DNA of 64,000 nt from Streptococcus sp. SPS1 (GCF_030439915.1 NZ_JAQFJG010000001.1:62001-126000), one strand, 5' to 3'. Counted from the first letter of the stretch, positions 1-8,825 are shown. Numbers and translations are program-made. Notes: generated from the letters alone by a model not told the origin.

Positions 1-41
1 GGGAGGCTATATATTTTATCTATCAAAGAGATAAGTAAAAA

Positions 42-398
42 CTATTTCAATCCCAATTCTTCATAAGGTTTTCGATAACCGATTTGCTTAACAGTTCCAT
101 TTTCTACTAAAATGGGCCGTTTTAACAACATACCGTCACTTGCTAGCAACTGAGCTGCTTCTTGGTTTGACAGGCTTCCTACCTTATCTTTCAGCCCTAA
201 TTCACGGTATTTGATTCCACTGGTGTTAAAAAATTGCTTCAACTCGAAACCTGAGGTTTCTAGCCAGTTTAAAATCACTTCTTGGCTAGGTGTTTCTTCG
301 ACGATATGAACGGCTTTATAGTCCACACCGAGTTGGTTTAATTCTTGTTTTGCTTTTTTACAAGTTGAACATTTTGGGTATTCGATAAATTCTAACAT
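42..398 (-). CDS. ArsC/Spx-family thioredoxin-fold protein
   Basis: A 118-residue protein of the arsenate reductase/Spx superfamily. The redox motif CSTC lies at residues 10-13, right after the first strand, and a conserved Arg in the LKRPIL segment near the C terminus fits the family. Members are either thiol-dependent reductases or Spx-like RNA polymerase binders. The CXXC and short length fit the YffB/ArsC-like branch, but arsenate activity cannot be claimed and no ars genes are nearby. I chose the ATG at 398 because homologues begin right before the first strand. A GTG nine bases upstream overlaps the stop of the preceding ogt gene and is an alternative start. It is the last gene of a three-gene minus-strand operon. 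Confidence 0.8.
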   Translation of the reverse strand: MLEFIEYPKCSTCKKAKQELNQLGVDYKAVHIVEETPSQEVILNWLETSGFELKQFFNTSGIKYRELGLKDKVGSLSNQEAAQLLASDGMLLKRPILVENGTVKQIGYRKPYEELGLK

Positions 399-403
399 GT
401 CTT

Positions 404-922
404 TCACTTTCTATTATTTATATCTTTAAAATCTGCGCCTTCATGCTCCAAGAGCCAAGCTTTCTTTTCCACTCCTGCAGCATAACCTGTCAGGCGCTTG
501 CCTGCTCCCAGCACCCGATGACAAGGTACTAGGATAGACCAAGGATTGCGTCCTACTGCTCCACCAATTGCTTGAGCAGAATCCACTTGCAGGTCTTGGG
601 CTATTTGTCCATAGGTCACTGTCTGACCATAAGGAATTTCCTGTAAATAGGACCAAACTCTCTTTTCAAAATTCGTTCCGATTGGAGCCAAGGGCAGGTT
701 GGATAAATCCTGAGGCTTGCCTTTAAAGTAAGCATCTAAGCAAGCAATAACTGGGTCTAAAATGGGATGACTAACAACTTCTTCTATTGTTTCATCTCCT
801 ATCCCCCTCTCAAAATGCTTCTGCTCCTGCACCCAAATTCCATACAGATAATGGTCATCAGCTACTAGTGATAGAATACCAATTGGTGAGGAGTAGAGCA
901 TTTTTACATACTTCTTTTGCAT
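404..922 (-). CDS. ogt: Methylated-DNA--protein-cysteine methyltransferase (Ogt type)
   Basis: A 172-residue O6-alkylguanine DNA alkyltransferase, which removes alkyl groups from O6-guanine by irreversible transfer to its own cysteine. The active-site motif PCHRVLG is intact with the acceptor Cys134, and an NPWSILVPCHR context and YGQ helix-turn-helix region precede it. The usual YAGG that follows reads YAAG here. The start ATG overlaps the stop of the upstream acetyltransferase (TAATG), so the two are probably translationally coupled. Single-domain cytoplasmic protein without an Ada regulatory domain. Confidence 0.9.
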   Translation of the reverse strand: MQKKYVKMLYSSPIGILSLVADDHYLYGIWVQEQKHFERGIGDETIEEVVSHPILDPVIACLDAYFKGKPQDLSNLPLAPIGTNFEKRVWSYLQEIPYGQTVTYGQIAQDLQVDSAQAIGGAVGRNPWSILVPCHRVLGAGKRLTGYAAGVEKKAWLLEHEGADFKDINNRK

Positions 923-1416
923 TATTTCTTTAATTTTTGATAGGCCAAGCGTTCGCCATCAACCGGAACCTTACCAACCTGTTTAAATCCGAGTTTTTCA
1001 AAAATATGTTGCATAGCCTTGTTTTCAGCATGCGTATCTGAGCGAAAATCAAGATAGTCAAAACCTTCAATCAAGCCTTCTAAAAAGGTTTGAGCGACTC
1101 CCTGTCCCTGCACATCTGCTGCCACAGCGATACGGTGAAAGACTAGGTACTCTGACTCTCCAGCTTGCCAGTTTCCTTCATAAATGGCTTCATAGGCTGC
1201 CTCTGGACTCTTGGTCACAGCAGCATAGGCTAGTAGTTCTCCTTCTTCCAAGGCTACGTAGGCTTGACCCGAGATAATATCCTCAATAATAATATCAGCA
1301 TTTGGATAGCCATTTTGCCACTGGTCACTACCAGCATCTGCTAAACATTTCTTGGCTTCCTCCATCACCTGCATAATGGCATCTACTTCATTTGGAAAAG
1401 CTAAACGAATCTCCAT
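922..1416 (-). CDS. GNAT family N-acetyltransferase
   Basis: A 164-residue acetyl-CoA-dependent N-acetyltransferase of the GNAT fold. The acetyl-CoA pyrophosphate-binding motif is visible as QGQGVA at about residues 103-108, after the strand FHRIAVAADV. The C terminus carries the typical GFKQVGKV segment. The substrate is unknown. A good ribosome-binding site (GAGGAG) lies seven bases before the ATG. It is the first gene of the operon with ogt and the ArsC-like gene, served by the promoter at 1448-1476. A repair or detoxification role is only suggested by the neighbour ogt. Confidence 0.85.
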   Translation of the reverse strand: MEIRLAFPNEVDAIMQVMEEAKKCLADAGSDQWQNGYPNADIIIEDIISGQAYVALEEGELLAYAAVTKSPEAAYEAIYEGNWQAGESEYLVFHRIAVAADVQGQGVAQTFLEGLIEGFDYLDFRSDTHAENKAMQHIFEKLGFKQVGKVPVDGERLAYQKLKK

Positions 1417-1447
1417 CTTTTCTCCTCATTTCTGACTAGTTTCTCCC

Positions 1448-1476
1448 ATCATAGCATAATTTAAGCCTTTTCACAA
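1448..1476 (-). promoter_or_regulatory. Promoter of the GNAT-ogt-arsC-like operon
   Basis: Read on the minus strand: -35 TTGTGA, 17-base spacer, -10 TATGAT. It sits about 30 bases upstream of the acetyltransferase start, back to back with the DUF1836 promoter. Confidence 0.6.
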
Positions 1477-1487
1477 GCAGTTAAAAC

Positions 1488-1535
1488 TTGACTTCCTGTT
1501 TTTATTATTTTATAATCTAGTTATTAAAACTAGAT
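1488..1535 (+). promoter_or_regulatory. DUF1836 promoter with an overlapping dyad operator
   Basis: -35 TTGACT (1488-1493), 17-base spacer and a perfect -10 TATAAT (1511-1516). An 8-base inverted repeat, ATCTAGTT then five bases then AACTAGAT, spans 1515-1535. It overlaps the -10 and the likely transcription start. The position is ideal for repression by a DNA-binding protein, and the first gene downstream is a predicted one. Confidence 0.65.
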
Positions 1536-1550
1536 AAAAAGGAGTTGGAA

Positions 1551-1997
1551 ATGAAAACTACCTTTTCCTACCCAAAATGGGCAGAAATCCCAAATATTGA
1601 CCTCTATCTGGACCAGGTTTTACTCTATGTCAATCAGGTCTGCGCCCCTGTCTCTCCAGATAAGGACAAGGGCCTAACAGCATCCATGGTCAATAACTAT
1701 GTCAAACATGGTTACCTGACAAAGCCAGACAAGAAAAAATACCAACGCCAACAAATTGCCCGTTTGATTGCTATCACAAGCCTCAAGTCTGTATTTTCTA
1801 TTCAAGAAATAGCTCAGACACTGAATACTCTCCAAACTCAAGCAAGTTCAGATCAACTCTACGATGCTTTTGTGGACTACATGAACCAAGGAATGGACCC
1901 AGCTAACCCCATTATCCAAACCAGCTGCCAAACCGTTAAACTCTATCATCAAACCCTAGACTTAATCCATCATACTCAAGAGGAGGTAATCCAATGA
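1551..1997 (+). CDS. DUF1836 protein, predicted HTH DNA-binding regulator
   Basis: A 148-residue DUF1836 protein. The family is predicted to carry a MerR-like winged helix; here it would be the segment from about residue 45 (TASMVNNYVKHGYL) through KKYQRQQIARLIAI. No enzymatic motif is visible. The ATG at 1551 is preceded by GGAG six bases upstream; a TTG six bases earlier is too close to that site. The stop overlaps the start of the hemolysin III gene by four bases, so the two form one operon. The dyad over its promoter suggests autoregulation. That is an inference from position only. Confidence 0.75.
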   Translation: MKTTFSYPKWAEIPNIDLYLDQVLLYVNQVCAPVSPDKDKGLTASMVNNYVKHGYLTKPDKKKYQRQQIARLIAITSLKSVFSIQEIAQTLNTLQTQASSDQLYDAFVDYMNQGMDPANPIIQTSCQTVKLYHQTLDLIHHTQEEVIQ

Positions 1998-2641
1998 ACA
2001 CTAGTCTTAAACTCAGCAAACAACTCAGTTTTGGAGAAGAAATTGCTAATAGTGTGACCCATGCCGTAGGTGCAGTCATCATGCTCATCTTACTCCCTAT
2101 TTCATCCACCTATACTTATGAAGCACATGGATTTTTATCCTCTATCGGCGTTTCTATTTTCGTCATCAGTCTCTTTCTCATGTTCCTCTCATCCACTATT
2201 TACCACTCTATGACCTATGGTTCGACCCATAAATATGTCTTGAGAATCATTGACCATTCGATGATTTATGTTGCTATTGCAGGCTCATACACACCCGTCG
2301 TCTTGACCTTAATGAATAACTGGTTTGGCTATCTGATTATTGCCATCCAATGGGGAACGACCATCTTTGGTATTCTCTATAAAATCTTTGCTAAAAAGGT
2401 CAATGAGAAATTTAGCCTTGCTCTTTACCTGATTATGGGCTGGTTGGTTCTGGCTATCATTCCTGCCATTATCAGTCAAACGACACCCGTTTTCTGGACT
2501 CTCATGGTAACTGGCGGACTCTGTTATACAGTTGGAGCTGGATTTTATGCCAAGAAAAAACCTTATTTCCACATGATTTGGCATCTCTTTATCCTAGCTG
2601 CATCTGCCCTCCAATACATCGCCATTGTTTATTACATGTAA
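1994..2641 (+). CDS. Hemolysin III / TrhA family membrane protein
   Basis: A 215-residue polytopic protein of the hemolysin III (YqfA/TrhA, PAQR-like) family with seven predicted transmembrane segments. The family's metal-site residues are visible: the His of IYHSM, the His of IIDHSMIYVAIAGSYTP and the His residues of the last segment (FHMIWHL). Bacterial members are linked to membrane homeostasis, and the hemolysin name is historical. It overlaps the DUF1836 gene by four bases (ATGA) and ends at a bidirectional terminator shared with pdxT. Confidence 0.85.
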   Translation: MNTSLKLSKQLSFGEEIANSVTHAVGAVIMLILLPISSTYTYEAHGFLSSIGVSIFVISLFLMFLSSTIYHSMTYGSTHKYVLRIIDHSMIYVAIAGSYTPVVLTLMNNWFGYLIIAIQWGTTIFGILYKIFAKKVNEKFSLALYLIMGWLVLAIIPAIISQTTPVFWTLMVTGGLCYTVGAGFYAKKKPYFHMIWHLFILAASALQYIAIVYYM

Positions 2642-2672
2642 AAAAGTTGAGAAATTCAATCTCAACTTTTTT
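2641..2672. terminator. Bidirectional terminator between hemolysin III and pdxT
   Basis: Stem GTTGAGA/TCTCAAC with a seven-base loop, A-run on the left and T-run on the right. It serves the convergent genes and overlaps the pdxT stop codon. Confidence 0.8.
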
Positions 2673-3243
2673 CTTTACACATATTGATAAAGTACTGGTG
2701 CAAGCGAACATCATCAGTCAATTCTGGATGAAAAGAAGTTACCAACATATTTTTTTCTTGGGCTGCAACGATTTGATTATCAACTGTTGCTAGAATTTCT
2801 ACACCCTCTCCAACACTGCTGATAATTGGACCACGGATAAAGGTCATTGGAATCTGACCGACTCCCTTACATTCTGCTTCCGTATAGAAACTTCCTAATT
2901 GGCGCCCATAGGCATTTCGCTCAACCACTATATCCATAGTTCCAAGATGACTCTCTTCCTGAGAAGTAATTTCCTTAGCCAGCAAAATTAAGCCTGCACA
3001 GGTTCCAAAGGCTGGTAAACCAGATAAAATGGCTTCTCGAATGGGAATCAGCATGTCCTGGTCTCGTAAGAGCTTGCCCATGGTTGTAGACTCACCACCA
3101 GGCAAAATCAAACCCGACAAGCCAGTCTGATCTTGCTGAAAATCCTCTAAATTTCTGATTTCAACACTCTCGACTCCTAATTGCTCTAGTACTTTTGCAT
3201 GTTCTGCAAAGGCACCTTGCAAGGCCAATATTCCGATTTTCAT
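2662..3243 (-). CDS. pdxT: Pyridoxal 5'-phosphate synthase glutaminase subunit PdxT
   Basis: A 193-residue class-I glutaminase that releases ammonia from glutamine and passes it to PdxS for pyridoxal phosphate synthesis. The GGEST loop is at residues 49-53, the nucleophile Cys82 is in GTCAG, and the catalytic His172/Glu174 pair is in SFHPEL, so the triad is complete. The length matches the family. It starts immediately after the pdxS stop, so the two subunits are co-transcribed and probably co-translated. Ends inside the shared terminator. Confidence 0.97.
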   Translation of the reverse strand: MKIGILALQGAFAEHAKVLEQLGVESVEIRNLEDFQQDQTGLSGLILPGGESTTMGKLLRDQDMLIPIREAILSGLPAFGTCAGLILLAKEITSQEESHLGTMDIVVERNAYGRQLGSFYTEAECKGVGQIPMTFIRGPIISSVGEGVEILATVDNQIVAAQEKNMLVTSFHPELTDDVRLHQYFINMCKEKS

Positions 3244-4119
3244 CTATTTTCCTCGCTCAGCCATGAGAATTTGGATTTCATTTTCATTGATACCAACCAT
3301 GGCTTCTCCTAAATCTTCAGAGATTTGAGCTAGGATTTGAGGATTACGGAAGTTAGTCACCGCTTTGACAATGGCACTCGCTCGTTTAACAGGATCTCCT
3401 GACTTGAAAATACCTGAACCGACAAAGACACCCTCTGCCCCTAATTGCATCATCAACGCAGCATCTGCTGGCGTTGCAACGCCTCCAGCCGCAAAGTTTA
3501 CAACTGGTAATTTCCCATGTTCATGGACGTATTGAACCAATTCTACAGGGACTTGCAAGTCCTTAGCAGCAACATAAAGTTCGTCCTCACGTAGGTTTTG
3601 AATTCGGCGAATTTCCTGATTCATCATACGCATATGCCGAACAGCTTGGACGATATCCCCTGTACCCGGTTCTCCTTTTGTACGAATCATAGAAGCACCC
3701 TCAGCGATACGACGCAAGGCTTCACCCAAATCCTTAGCCCCACAAACAAAAGGAACTTGGAATTCTTTCTTGTCCACATGGAAACGGTCGTCTGCTGGAG
3801 ATAAAACTTCACTCTCATCGATATAGTCAATCTCAATGGCCTCTAAAATCTGAGCTTCAACAAAGTGCCCGATTCTGACCTTGGCCATTACTGGAATACT
3901 AACCGCTTCTTGAATTTCCTTAATCATCTTTGGATCACTCATACGGGAAACACCACCAGCTGCACGAATATCAGCTGGAATCCGCTCCAAGGCCATAACA
4001 GCAGCCGCACCAGCAGCCTCTGCAATACGGGCTTGTTCAGGGTTCTGAACGTCCATGATTACACCGCCCTTGAGCATCTGTGCCAAGTTTTTATTTAATT
4101 CATAACGATTTTCAGTCAT
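3244..4119 (-). CDS. pdxS: Pyridoxal 5'-phosphate synthase lyase subunit PdxS
   Basis: A 291-residue (beta/alpha)8-barrel enzyme. It condenses ribose 5-phosphate, glyceraldehyde 3-phosphate and PdxT-derived ammonia into pyridoxal 5'-phosphate (the DXP-independent route). The Schiff-base Lys80 lies in VMAKVRIGH, and the phosphate-binding GGVATP and GVFVGSGIF loops are present. I chose the ATG at 4119 ([10 protein letters not shown]), which follows a GAGGA site. An in-frame extension of 12 residues upstream lacks such support and is not seen in homologues I know. No pdxR-like regulator is adjacent. Confidence 0.97.
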   Translation of the reverse strand: MTENRYELNKNLAQMLKGGVIMDVQNPEQARIAEAAGAAAVMALERIPADIRAAGGVSRMSDPKMIKEIQEAVSIPVMAKVRIGHFVEAQILEAIEIDYIDESEVLSPADDRFHVDKKEFQVPFVCGAKDLGEALRRIAEGASMIRTKGEPGTGDIVQAVRHMRMMNQEIRRIQNLREDELYVAAKDLQVPVELVQYVHEHGKLPVVNFAAGGVATPADAALMMQLGAEGVFVGSGIFKSGDPVKRASAIVKAVTNFRNPQILAQISEDLGEAMVGINENEIQILMAERGK

Positions 4120-4158
4120 TTCTTTTTCCTCATCATTTATATTGGTAGCTACCATTTC

Positions 4159-4187
4159 ATTTTAAGTTAGATTAGAATGAATCACAA
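4159..4187 (-). promoter_or_regulatory. pdxST promoter
   Basis: On the minus strand: -35 TTGTGA, 17-base spacer, -10 TAAAAT, about 40 bases before the pdxS start. Confidence 0.55.
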
Positions 4188-4225
4188 GATAAAAAAAAAC
4201 GTAATTGTATGGGTACAGCTTGGCT

Positions 4226-4260
4226 AAAAAACTATCTGACCTTAACTTAAGGCCAGATAG
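4226..4260 (-). terminator. nox terminator
   Basis: A 14-base-pair stem (CTATCTG-CCTTAA arms, one mismatch) with a tiny loop, followed on the minus strand by TTTTTT. It lies 12 bases after the nox stop. Confidence 0.8.
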
Positions 4261-4271
4261 CTCATTCATTT

Positions 4272-5651
4272 TTATTTTTCAGCTGTAAGGGCAGCCATTG
4301 TGATGTAGTTGTAAGGTTTGTTGAAGTGTGGCAAGAAGAAGAGGTCTGTCAAGGCCAATTTATCAATTGTTACATGCTCTTGGATAGCAAGTGAGAACAT
4401 GTGGATCCCCATGCTGATTGCAGAATCGCGTGAAACCATTTGGGCACCAAGAATTTCTCGGCTATCTTTGTCAAAGACAATCTTGATGGCAACTTCATGG
4501 TTGTCATGCTTCATAAATTCTGGTTTTTGAAGATCGTTAAAGCCTGTTTCAGTTGCATTGTAACCTGCTGCTTTCGCTTTCTCAAGTGTCAAACCAGTTG
4601 AAACCATGTGAAGACCGTAGATAGAGATACCGTTCGAACCTTGAACACCGATTCCTTCCAATTCATGTCCACATGCGTTATATGCACCAACGATACCAGT
4701 ACGAACAGCATTTGAAGCAAGAGCGATGTAGCTTGTATCTTTACGAGCATTATCATAAACAGTTGCACAGTCACCTACTGCATAAACTCCTGGAATTGAT
4801 GTTTCTTGTTTCTTGTCTACAAGGAAGGCACCGTTGCGGAATAGTTCAATCTTACCATCAGCAAGAGCTGTGTTTGGACGGAAACCGACTGCAAGAACAA
4901 CCATATCCACGTCAAAGCTTTCTTTGTCAGTAATCAAGCGTTCAACTTTACCGTCACCCTCGATTGCTTTAACAGTTTGACCAAGAGCCAAGCGAATGTT
5001 GTGATCTTCCAAGTTTTTTGCCATCATTTGAGTGAAGTCTTTGTCATAGTAACCATTCAAGACAGTATCTACGATATCAACAAGGACAACTTCTTTTCCA
5101 AGACGTTCAAAGGCTTCAGCAAGTTCAACACCGATGTAACCACCACCAACAACGGCAATACGGTCAAGGTGTTGGCTCTTGTCAGCCAATTTGTGAATCA
5201 CTTCTTCAGCGTTTTGGTACAATTTAACGAACTGTACATTTTCAAGTGTTGCTTTAAATTCGCGGTTTCCTTTAACAATTTCAACACCTTCGATTGGTGG
5301 CAAGATTGGTGTAGAGCCTGTAGCGAAAATCAATTTTTCGTATGATTCTTTGTGCTCTTTTCCTTCAACTTCTGCTGTAACAACTTTGTTATCATAGTCG
5401 ATTGAAAGAACTGGTGAGTTCATGTAAACCTTAGCACCTTTAGCTTCCAATTTTTCTTTATCAGAATAGAACAAGCCTTCAGCACCGTCGATTTGTTCCC
5501 CAATCCAAAGGGCCATGCCACAGCCTAGGAAAGAGATATTAGAGTTTTGGTCAAATACAACGATTTCGTTCTCATTTCCAAAATTATCCAACATGGTATT
5601 GATACATGCTGTACCAGCGTGGTTAGCACCAACTACAACGATTTTACTCAT
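4272..5651 (-). CDS. nox: NADH oxidase, water-forming (Nox)
   Basis: A 459-residue FAD-dependent NADH oxidase that reduces oxygen to water and regenerates NAD+ in aerobically growing lactic acid bacteria. The FAD-binding GANHAG is at residues 8-13. The redox-active Cys44 in FLGCGMALW is the residue that forms a sulfenic acid in this family. The NADH-binding [10 protein letters not shown] lies near residue 170, and AVGDCATV is the second FAD motif. The C-terminal dimerisation domain is complete. The gene diverges from the apbE-flavoreductase block. A catabolite-responsive element overlaps the -35. Confidence 0.95.
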   Translation of the reverse strand: MSKIVVVGANHAGTACINTMLDNFGNENEIVVFDQNSNISFLGCGMALWIGEQIDGAEGLFYSDKEKLEAKGAKVYMNSPVLSIDYDNKVVTAEVEGKEHKESYEKLIFATGSTPILPPIEGVEIVKGNREFKATLENVQFVKLYQNAEEVIHKLADKSQHLDRIAVVGGGYIGVELAEAFERLGKEVVLVDIVDTVLNGYYDKDFTQMMAKNLEDHNIRLALGQTVKAIEGDGKVERLITDKESFDVDMVVLAVGFRPNTALADGKIELFRNGAFLVDKKQETSIPGVYAVGDCATVYDNARKDTSYIALASNAVRTGIVGAYNACGHELEGIGVQGSNGISIYGLHMVSTGLTLEKAKAAGYNATETGFNDLQKPEFMKHDNHEVAIKIVFDKDSREILGAQMVSRDSAISMGIHMFSLAIQEHVTIDKLALTDLFFLPHFNKPYNYITMAALTAEK

Positions 5652-5688
5652 AAAAAATTTCCTGCCTTCATTCTAAATTTACCTTACT

Positions 5689-5717
5689 AGTATACCATTT
5701 ACTGTTAGCGTTTACAA
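5689..5717 (-). promoter_or_regulatory. nox promoter with CcpA cre site
   Basis: On the minus strand: -35 TTGTAA, 17-base spacer, -10 TATACT. The 14-base TGTAAACGCTAACA (5703-5716) overlaps the -35 and fits the cre consensus TGWNANCGNTNWCA at every fixed position. CcpA control of nox by carbon source is therefore likely. Confidence 0.7.
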
Positions 5718-5827
5718 GGGGTTTCCTATTATTTCAGCATTTTTTATCAAAAATAATTCCCCATTTGTCCTGTTTGCAAGCCTCATGAATTTTATGAGCA
5801 TATTTCTTGACTTTTTCCAAATTTTAT

Positions 5828-5856
5828 TTGTTAAAATTCTAACTTTATGGTATTCT
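5828..5856 (+). promoter_or_regulatory. Promoter of the apbE-flavoreductase block
   Basis: -35 TTGTTA, 17-base spacer, -10 TATTCT. It leaves a leader of about 85 bases before apbE, in which I see no recognisable riboswitch. Confidence 0.5.
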
Positions 5857-5945
5857 AATAACATGAAAATAAAATGTAAGGGCTTCAATTTAGATAATTA
5901 TTTGATATTACAACTTATTTTCTATAAGAGAAAGGAGTTGGTAGC

Positions 5946-6869
5946 TTGCCTCTTCGTTCACATTCCGAACGGCTAATGGGGACTACTATCACTATTTCAT
6001 TAGTAGATGAGCGAGCCGATAGCTTGCTCCAAAAATCCTTTGACTTGCTCAAAGAGCTCGAATACCGCTTCAATGCCAATAGTCAGGAATCTGAGTTGAT
6101 GGAAATCAATCATCAAGCTGGAATAGCTCCAGTCAAAGTTCATCCAGACCTGTTTGAACTGATTTCACTTGGGTTAGGGCATAGCTTAGCGCCCTCTAGC
6201 CATCTCAACATCAGTATTGGTCCCTTAATTCAAACCTGGCGTATCGGTTTTTCAGATGCCAAGGTCGCCCAGCCTCAAGAAATTGAAGCGGTGCTGCCTC
6301 TAATCAATCCTCATGATATCGAGTTAGATTCTTCTGCTTCCACTGTGTTCTTGAAACAGAAAGGAATGAAGATCGATCTTGGTTGTTTAGCCAAAGGATA
6401 CAGTGCGGATAAGGTTGCTCAATTTCTGAGAGAAGAGGGAGTGACATCTGCCTTAATCAATCTGGGAGGGAATATCCTAACCATTGGAAAAAATCAGGCA
6501 AGAGGAAATCAGCCTTGGCAAATCGGAATTCAAGACCCAGCAAATCCGAGGGGAAATCACTTAATGACCATCCCTGTTGTCAATAAATCTGTCGTGACTT
6601 CAGGCATTTATGAACGTCACCTGACCGTCGATGGACAAGATTACCATCATATTTTTGACAGTCAAACAGGATATCCTGTTGAAACGGAACTAGCAAGTCT
6701 AACAATCATCTCTGATAAATCAGTCGATGGTGAAATCTGGACAACTCGTCTATTTGGAGAAAGACCAGCTTCTATCCTCTGGCAAGTCGAAAGTTTGAAG
6801 GGCATCGAAGCTATCCTCATCGATAAGGAAGGTCACCTAAGCTGTTCTTCAGGAATTCCTACTCTATAG
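5946..6869 (+). CDS. apbE: FAD:protein FMN transferase (ApbE), cytoplasmic form
   Basis: A 307-residue ApbE-family flavin transferase. The family moves FMN from FAD onto a Ser/Thr of a target protein through a Mg2+-dependent reaction. The N-terminal GTTITISL strand, the DLGCLAKGYSADK segment, the GGNIL loop and the TSGIYER motif of the family are present. There is no signal peptide or lipobox, so the enzyme should act in the cytoplasm. The start is a TTG at 5946, eight bases after a strong AAAGGAG. The two downstream genes encode FMN reductases, and the second ends in sequences resembling ApbE target sites. That makes it the obvious substrate. Confidence 0.9.
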   Translation: MPLRSHSERLMGTTITISLVDERADSLLQKSFDLLKELEYRFNANSQESELMEINHQAGIAPVKVHPDLFELISLGLGHSLAPSSHLNISIGPLIQTWRIGFSDAKVAQPQEIEAVLPLINPHDIELDSSASTVFLKQKGMKIDLGCLAKGYSADKVAQFLREEGVTSALINLGGNILTIGKNQARGNQPWQIGIQDPANPRGNHLMTIPVVNKSVVTSGIYERHLTVDGQDYHHIFDSQTGYPVETELASLTIISDKSVDGEIWTTRLFGERPASILWQVESLKGIEAILIDKEGHLSCSSGIPTL

Positions 6870-6928
6870 AAATAGATGTTTCAGTAGAGTTTTAAAATCG
6901 TATTATGTAAAAAGAGAAAGGAAATCTC

Positions 6929-7534
6929 ATGTTAAAACTTATTGCTATTGTTGGAACAAATTCAAAATGTTCTACAAACCGTCAATTGCTTCAATACATG
7001 CAAAAACACTTTGCTGACAAAGCTGAAATTGAACTTGTTGAAATCAAGGATATCCCTGTCTTTAACAAGCCAGCTGACAAGCAAGTACCTGCTGAAATAT
7101 TGGAAATTGCTGCTAAAATTGAAGAAGCAGATGGCGTTATTATCGGTACTCCTGAGTACGACCACTCTATCCCAGCTGTTTTGATGAGCGCTCTTGCTTG
7201 GTTGTCTTATGGTATTTACCCACTTTTGAACAAACCAATCATGATTACAGGTGCTTCTTACGGTACACTCGGTTCATCACGTGCTCAAATGCAACTTCGC
7301 CAAATCTTGAATGCTCCAGAAATCAAAGCAAGTGTCCTTCCAGATGAATTCTTGCTTTCACATTCTCTTCAAGCCTTCACCCCAAGTGGAGATCTAGTGG
7401 ATCTTGATGTTATTAAAAAACTGGATGCCACTTTTGACGACTTCCGTATCTTTGTAAAAATTACAGAAAAATTGCGCAACGCACAAGCCCTACTTCGCAA
7501 AGATGCTGAAGACTTTGACTGGGAAAATTTGTAA
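6929..7534 (+). CDS. NADPH-dependent FMN reductase family protein
   Basis: A 201-residue flavodoxin-like protein of the NADPH-dependent FMN reductase family. The N-terminal phosphate-binding stretch IVGTNSKCSTNRQLL and the central GTPEYDHSIPAVL loop match the family's FMN site. The C terminus has no extra domain. It is about 40-45% identical by eye to the first 190 residues of the next gene, so the pair arose by duplication. A good AAAGGAAA site precedes the ATG. The likely role is transfer of electrons from NAD(P)H to flavin, in one operon with apbE. Confidence 0.85.
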   Translation: MLKLIAIVGTNSKCSTNRQLLQYMQKHFADKAEIELVEIKDIPVFNKPADKQVPAEILEIAAKIEEADGVIIGTPEYDHSIPAVLMSALAWLSYGIYPLLNKPIMITGASYGTLGSSRAQMQLRQILNAPEIKASVLPDEFLLSHSLQAFTPSGDLVDLDVIKKLDATFDDFRIFVKITEKLRNAQALLRKDAEDFDWENL

Positions 7535-7552
7535 GATAGGAGACCAAAAAGA

Positions 7553-8791
7553 ATGAAATTTGTTGGACTTGTAGGATCAAACTACGATCAATCATATAAC
7601 CGTAAACTCTTGGAATTCATCCGTCGTCACTTCAAACTCAAATTTGAATTAGAAGTCCTCGAAATTGATGAAGTTCCAATGTTTAACCAAGACGAAAAAT
7701 GGGACGAAAGCTTCCAATTGCGTCTCTTGTATAACAGAATTACTCGTGCTGATGGTGTCATTATCGCTACTCCTGAGCACAACCACACAATCTCAGCTTC
7801 CCTAAAATCTGTTCTTGAATGGCTTTCATACGAGGTTCATCCATTTGAAAACAAACCAGTCATGATTGTGGGAGCTTCTTACTACGACCAAGGTACTTCT
7901 CGTGCCCAAGTTCACCTTCGTAAGATTCTTGACGCTCCAGGTGTTAATGCCTATACGCTTCCAGGTAACGAATTCCTTCTTGGTAAAGCCAAAGAAGCAT
8001 TTGACGCAGAGGGCAATATCACAAATGAAGGAACTGTTAATTTCCTTGAAACATGTTTAGACAACTTTGTAAAATATGTGGGAGTCGTTTCAAAATTGAA
8101 AAAACCAAAACCAATTGCACCAGAAGATTTATATTGTACAAATCCAATTGCAACTACCATTCAAGGTGTTGACCCTGATGATCCTGAATGGGTAGAAAAA
8201 GCAGCTGAGCTTGTTGGAGCTGTTTCTGGAGATACTTACGTTAAATTAGACCACGGTATCTTGACAGTTAACCAAATTGACATGTTCTTGAAAGCAATGC
8301 CATTTGAGTTGACATTTGCAGATGATAATAACCAATTCTTGTACTTTAATAACGCACACCAAGATCCAAATACAATGTTTGGTAAACGTGTACGTGCTCA
8401 ATCAGGAAACCGTTTAGGAACTGTACACGGTTCATTGCCAGATTCTAGAATGAAAAACGTTGAATGGGTTGTCGGTGTATTACGTAACGGAGATCAAGAA
8501 TATGTCCGTACAATTGTGCCAGGAACACCTGAAGGTGTTATTAATACCCATAATTACCAAGCAATGTACTATCCAGATGGTTCATATGCTGGAATTAATG
8601 AGATTATCTTTAATTTCCAACCATGGCTTGACTGGTACCTCAATACAACTGGTCAACGCCTAGTTGGTGGAAATGCTGCAGCTCCTGCTGGAGGACATGG
8701 CGGAGCAGACGCCACATCTGGAGCTTCTGATGCAGGTGATGCTGGAGGCCATGGTGGTGGCGCAGACGCTACATCTGGCGCAAGTAACTAA
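7553..8791 (+). CDS. Two-domain FMN reductase with PAS-like domain and twin flavinylation-like tail
   Basis: A 412-residue three-part protein. Residues 1-190 are a flavodoxin-like FMN reductase domain (TPEHNHTISASLKS loop). Residues about 205-365 resemble the PAS-like C-terminal part of DUF438 proteins (LTVNQIDMFLKAMPFELTF, then FGKRV). Residues 370-412 are a Gly/Ala/His-rich tail holding two copies of DATSGAS, at 386-392 and 405-411. The motif Asp-x-x-Ser/Thr-Gly-Ala-Ser/Thr is the known signature of covalent FMN attachment by ApbE, so Ser392 and Ser411 are candidate acceptors. apbE lies two genes upstream in the same block. Covalent flavinylation is inference; the repeat and motif are seen directly. 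Confidence 0.8.
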   Translation: MKFVGLVGSNYDQSYNRKLLEFIRRHFKLKFELEVLEIDEVPMFNQDEKWDESFQLRLLYNRITRADGVIIATPEHNHTISASLKSVLEWLSYEVHPFENKPVMIVGASYYDQGTSRAQVHLRKILDAPGVNAYTLPGNEFLLGKAKEAFDAEGNITNEGTVNFLETCLDNFVKYVGVVSKLKKPKPIAPEDLYCTNPIATTIQGVDPDDPEWVEKAAELVGAVSGDTYVKLDHGILTVNQIDMFLKAMPFELTFADDNNQFLYFNNAHQDPNTMFGKRVRAQSGNRLGTVHGSLPDSRMKNVEWVVGVLRNGDQEYVRTIVPGTPEGVINTHNYQAMYYPDGSYAGINEIIFNFQPWLDWYLNTTGQRLVGGNAAAPAGGHGGADATSGASDAGDAGGHGGGADATSGASN

Positions 8792-8801
8792 TAATAGTTT
8801 T

Positions 8802-8825
8802 AGGAACCATTTTGGTTCCTTTTTT
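8802..8825 (+). terminator. Terminator of the apbE-flavoreductase block
   Basis: Stem AGGAACC/GGTTCCT, five-base loop, then TTTTT. Confidence 0.85.

Noticed and set aside
2578..2793. Plus-strand open frame across the hemolysin III end
   Set aside because: Runs through the shared terminator and antisense to pdxT; no ribosome-binding site or family.
5860..5945. FMN riboswitch ahead of apbE
   Set aside because: The conserved FMN-aptamer segments are missing from the 85-base leader.
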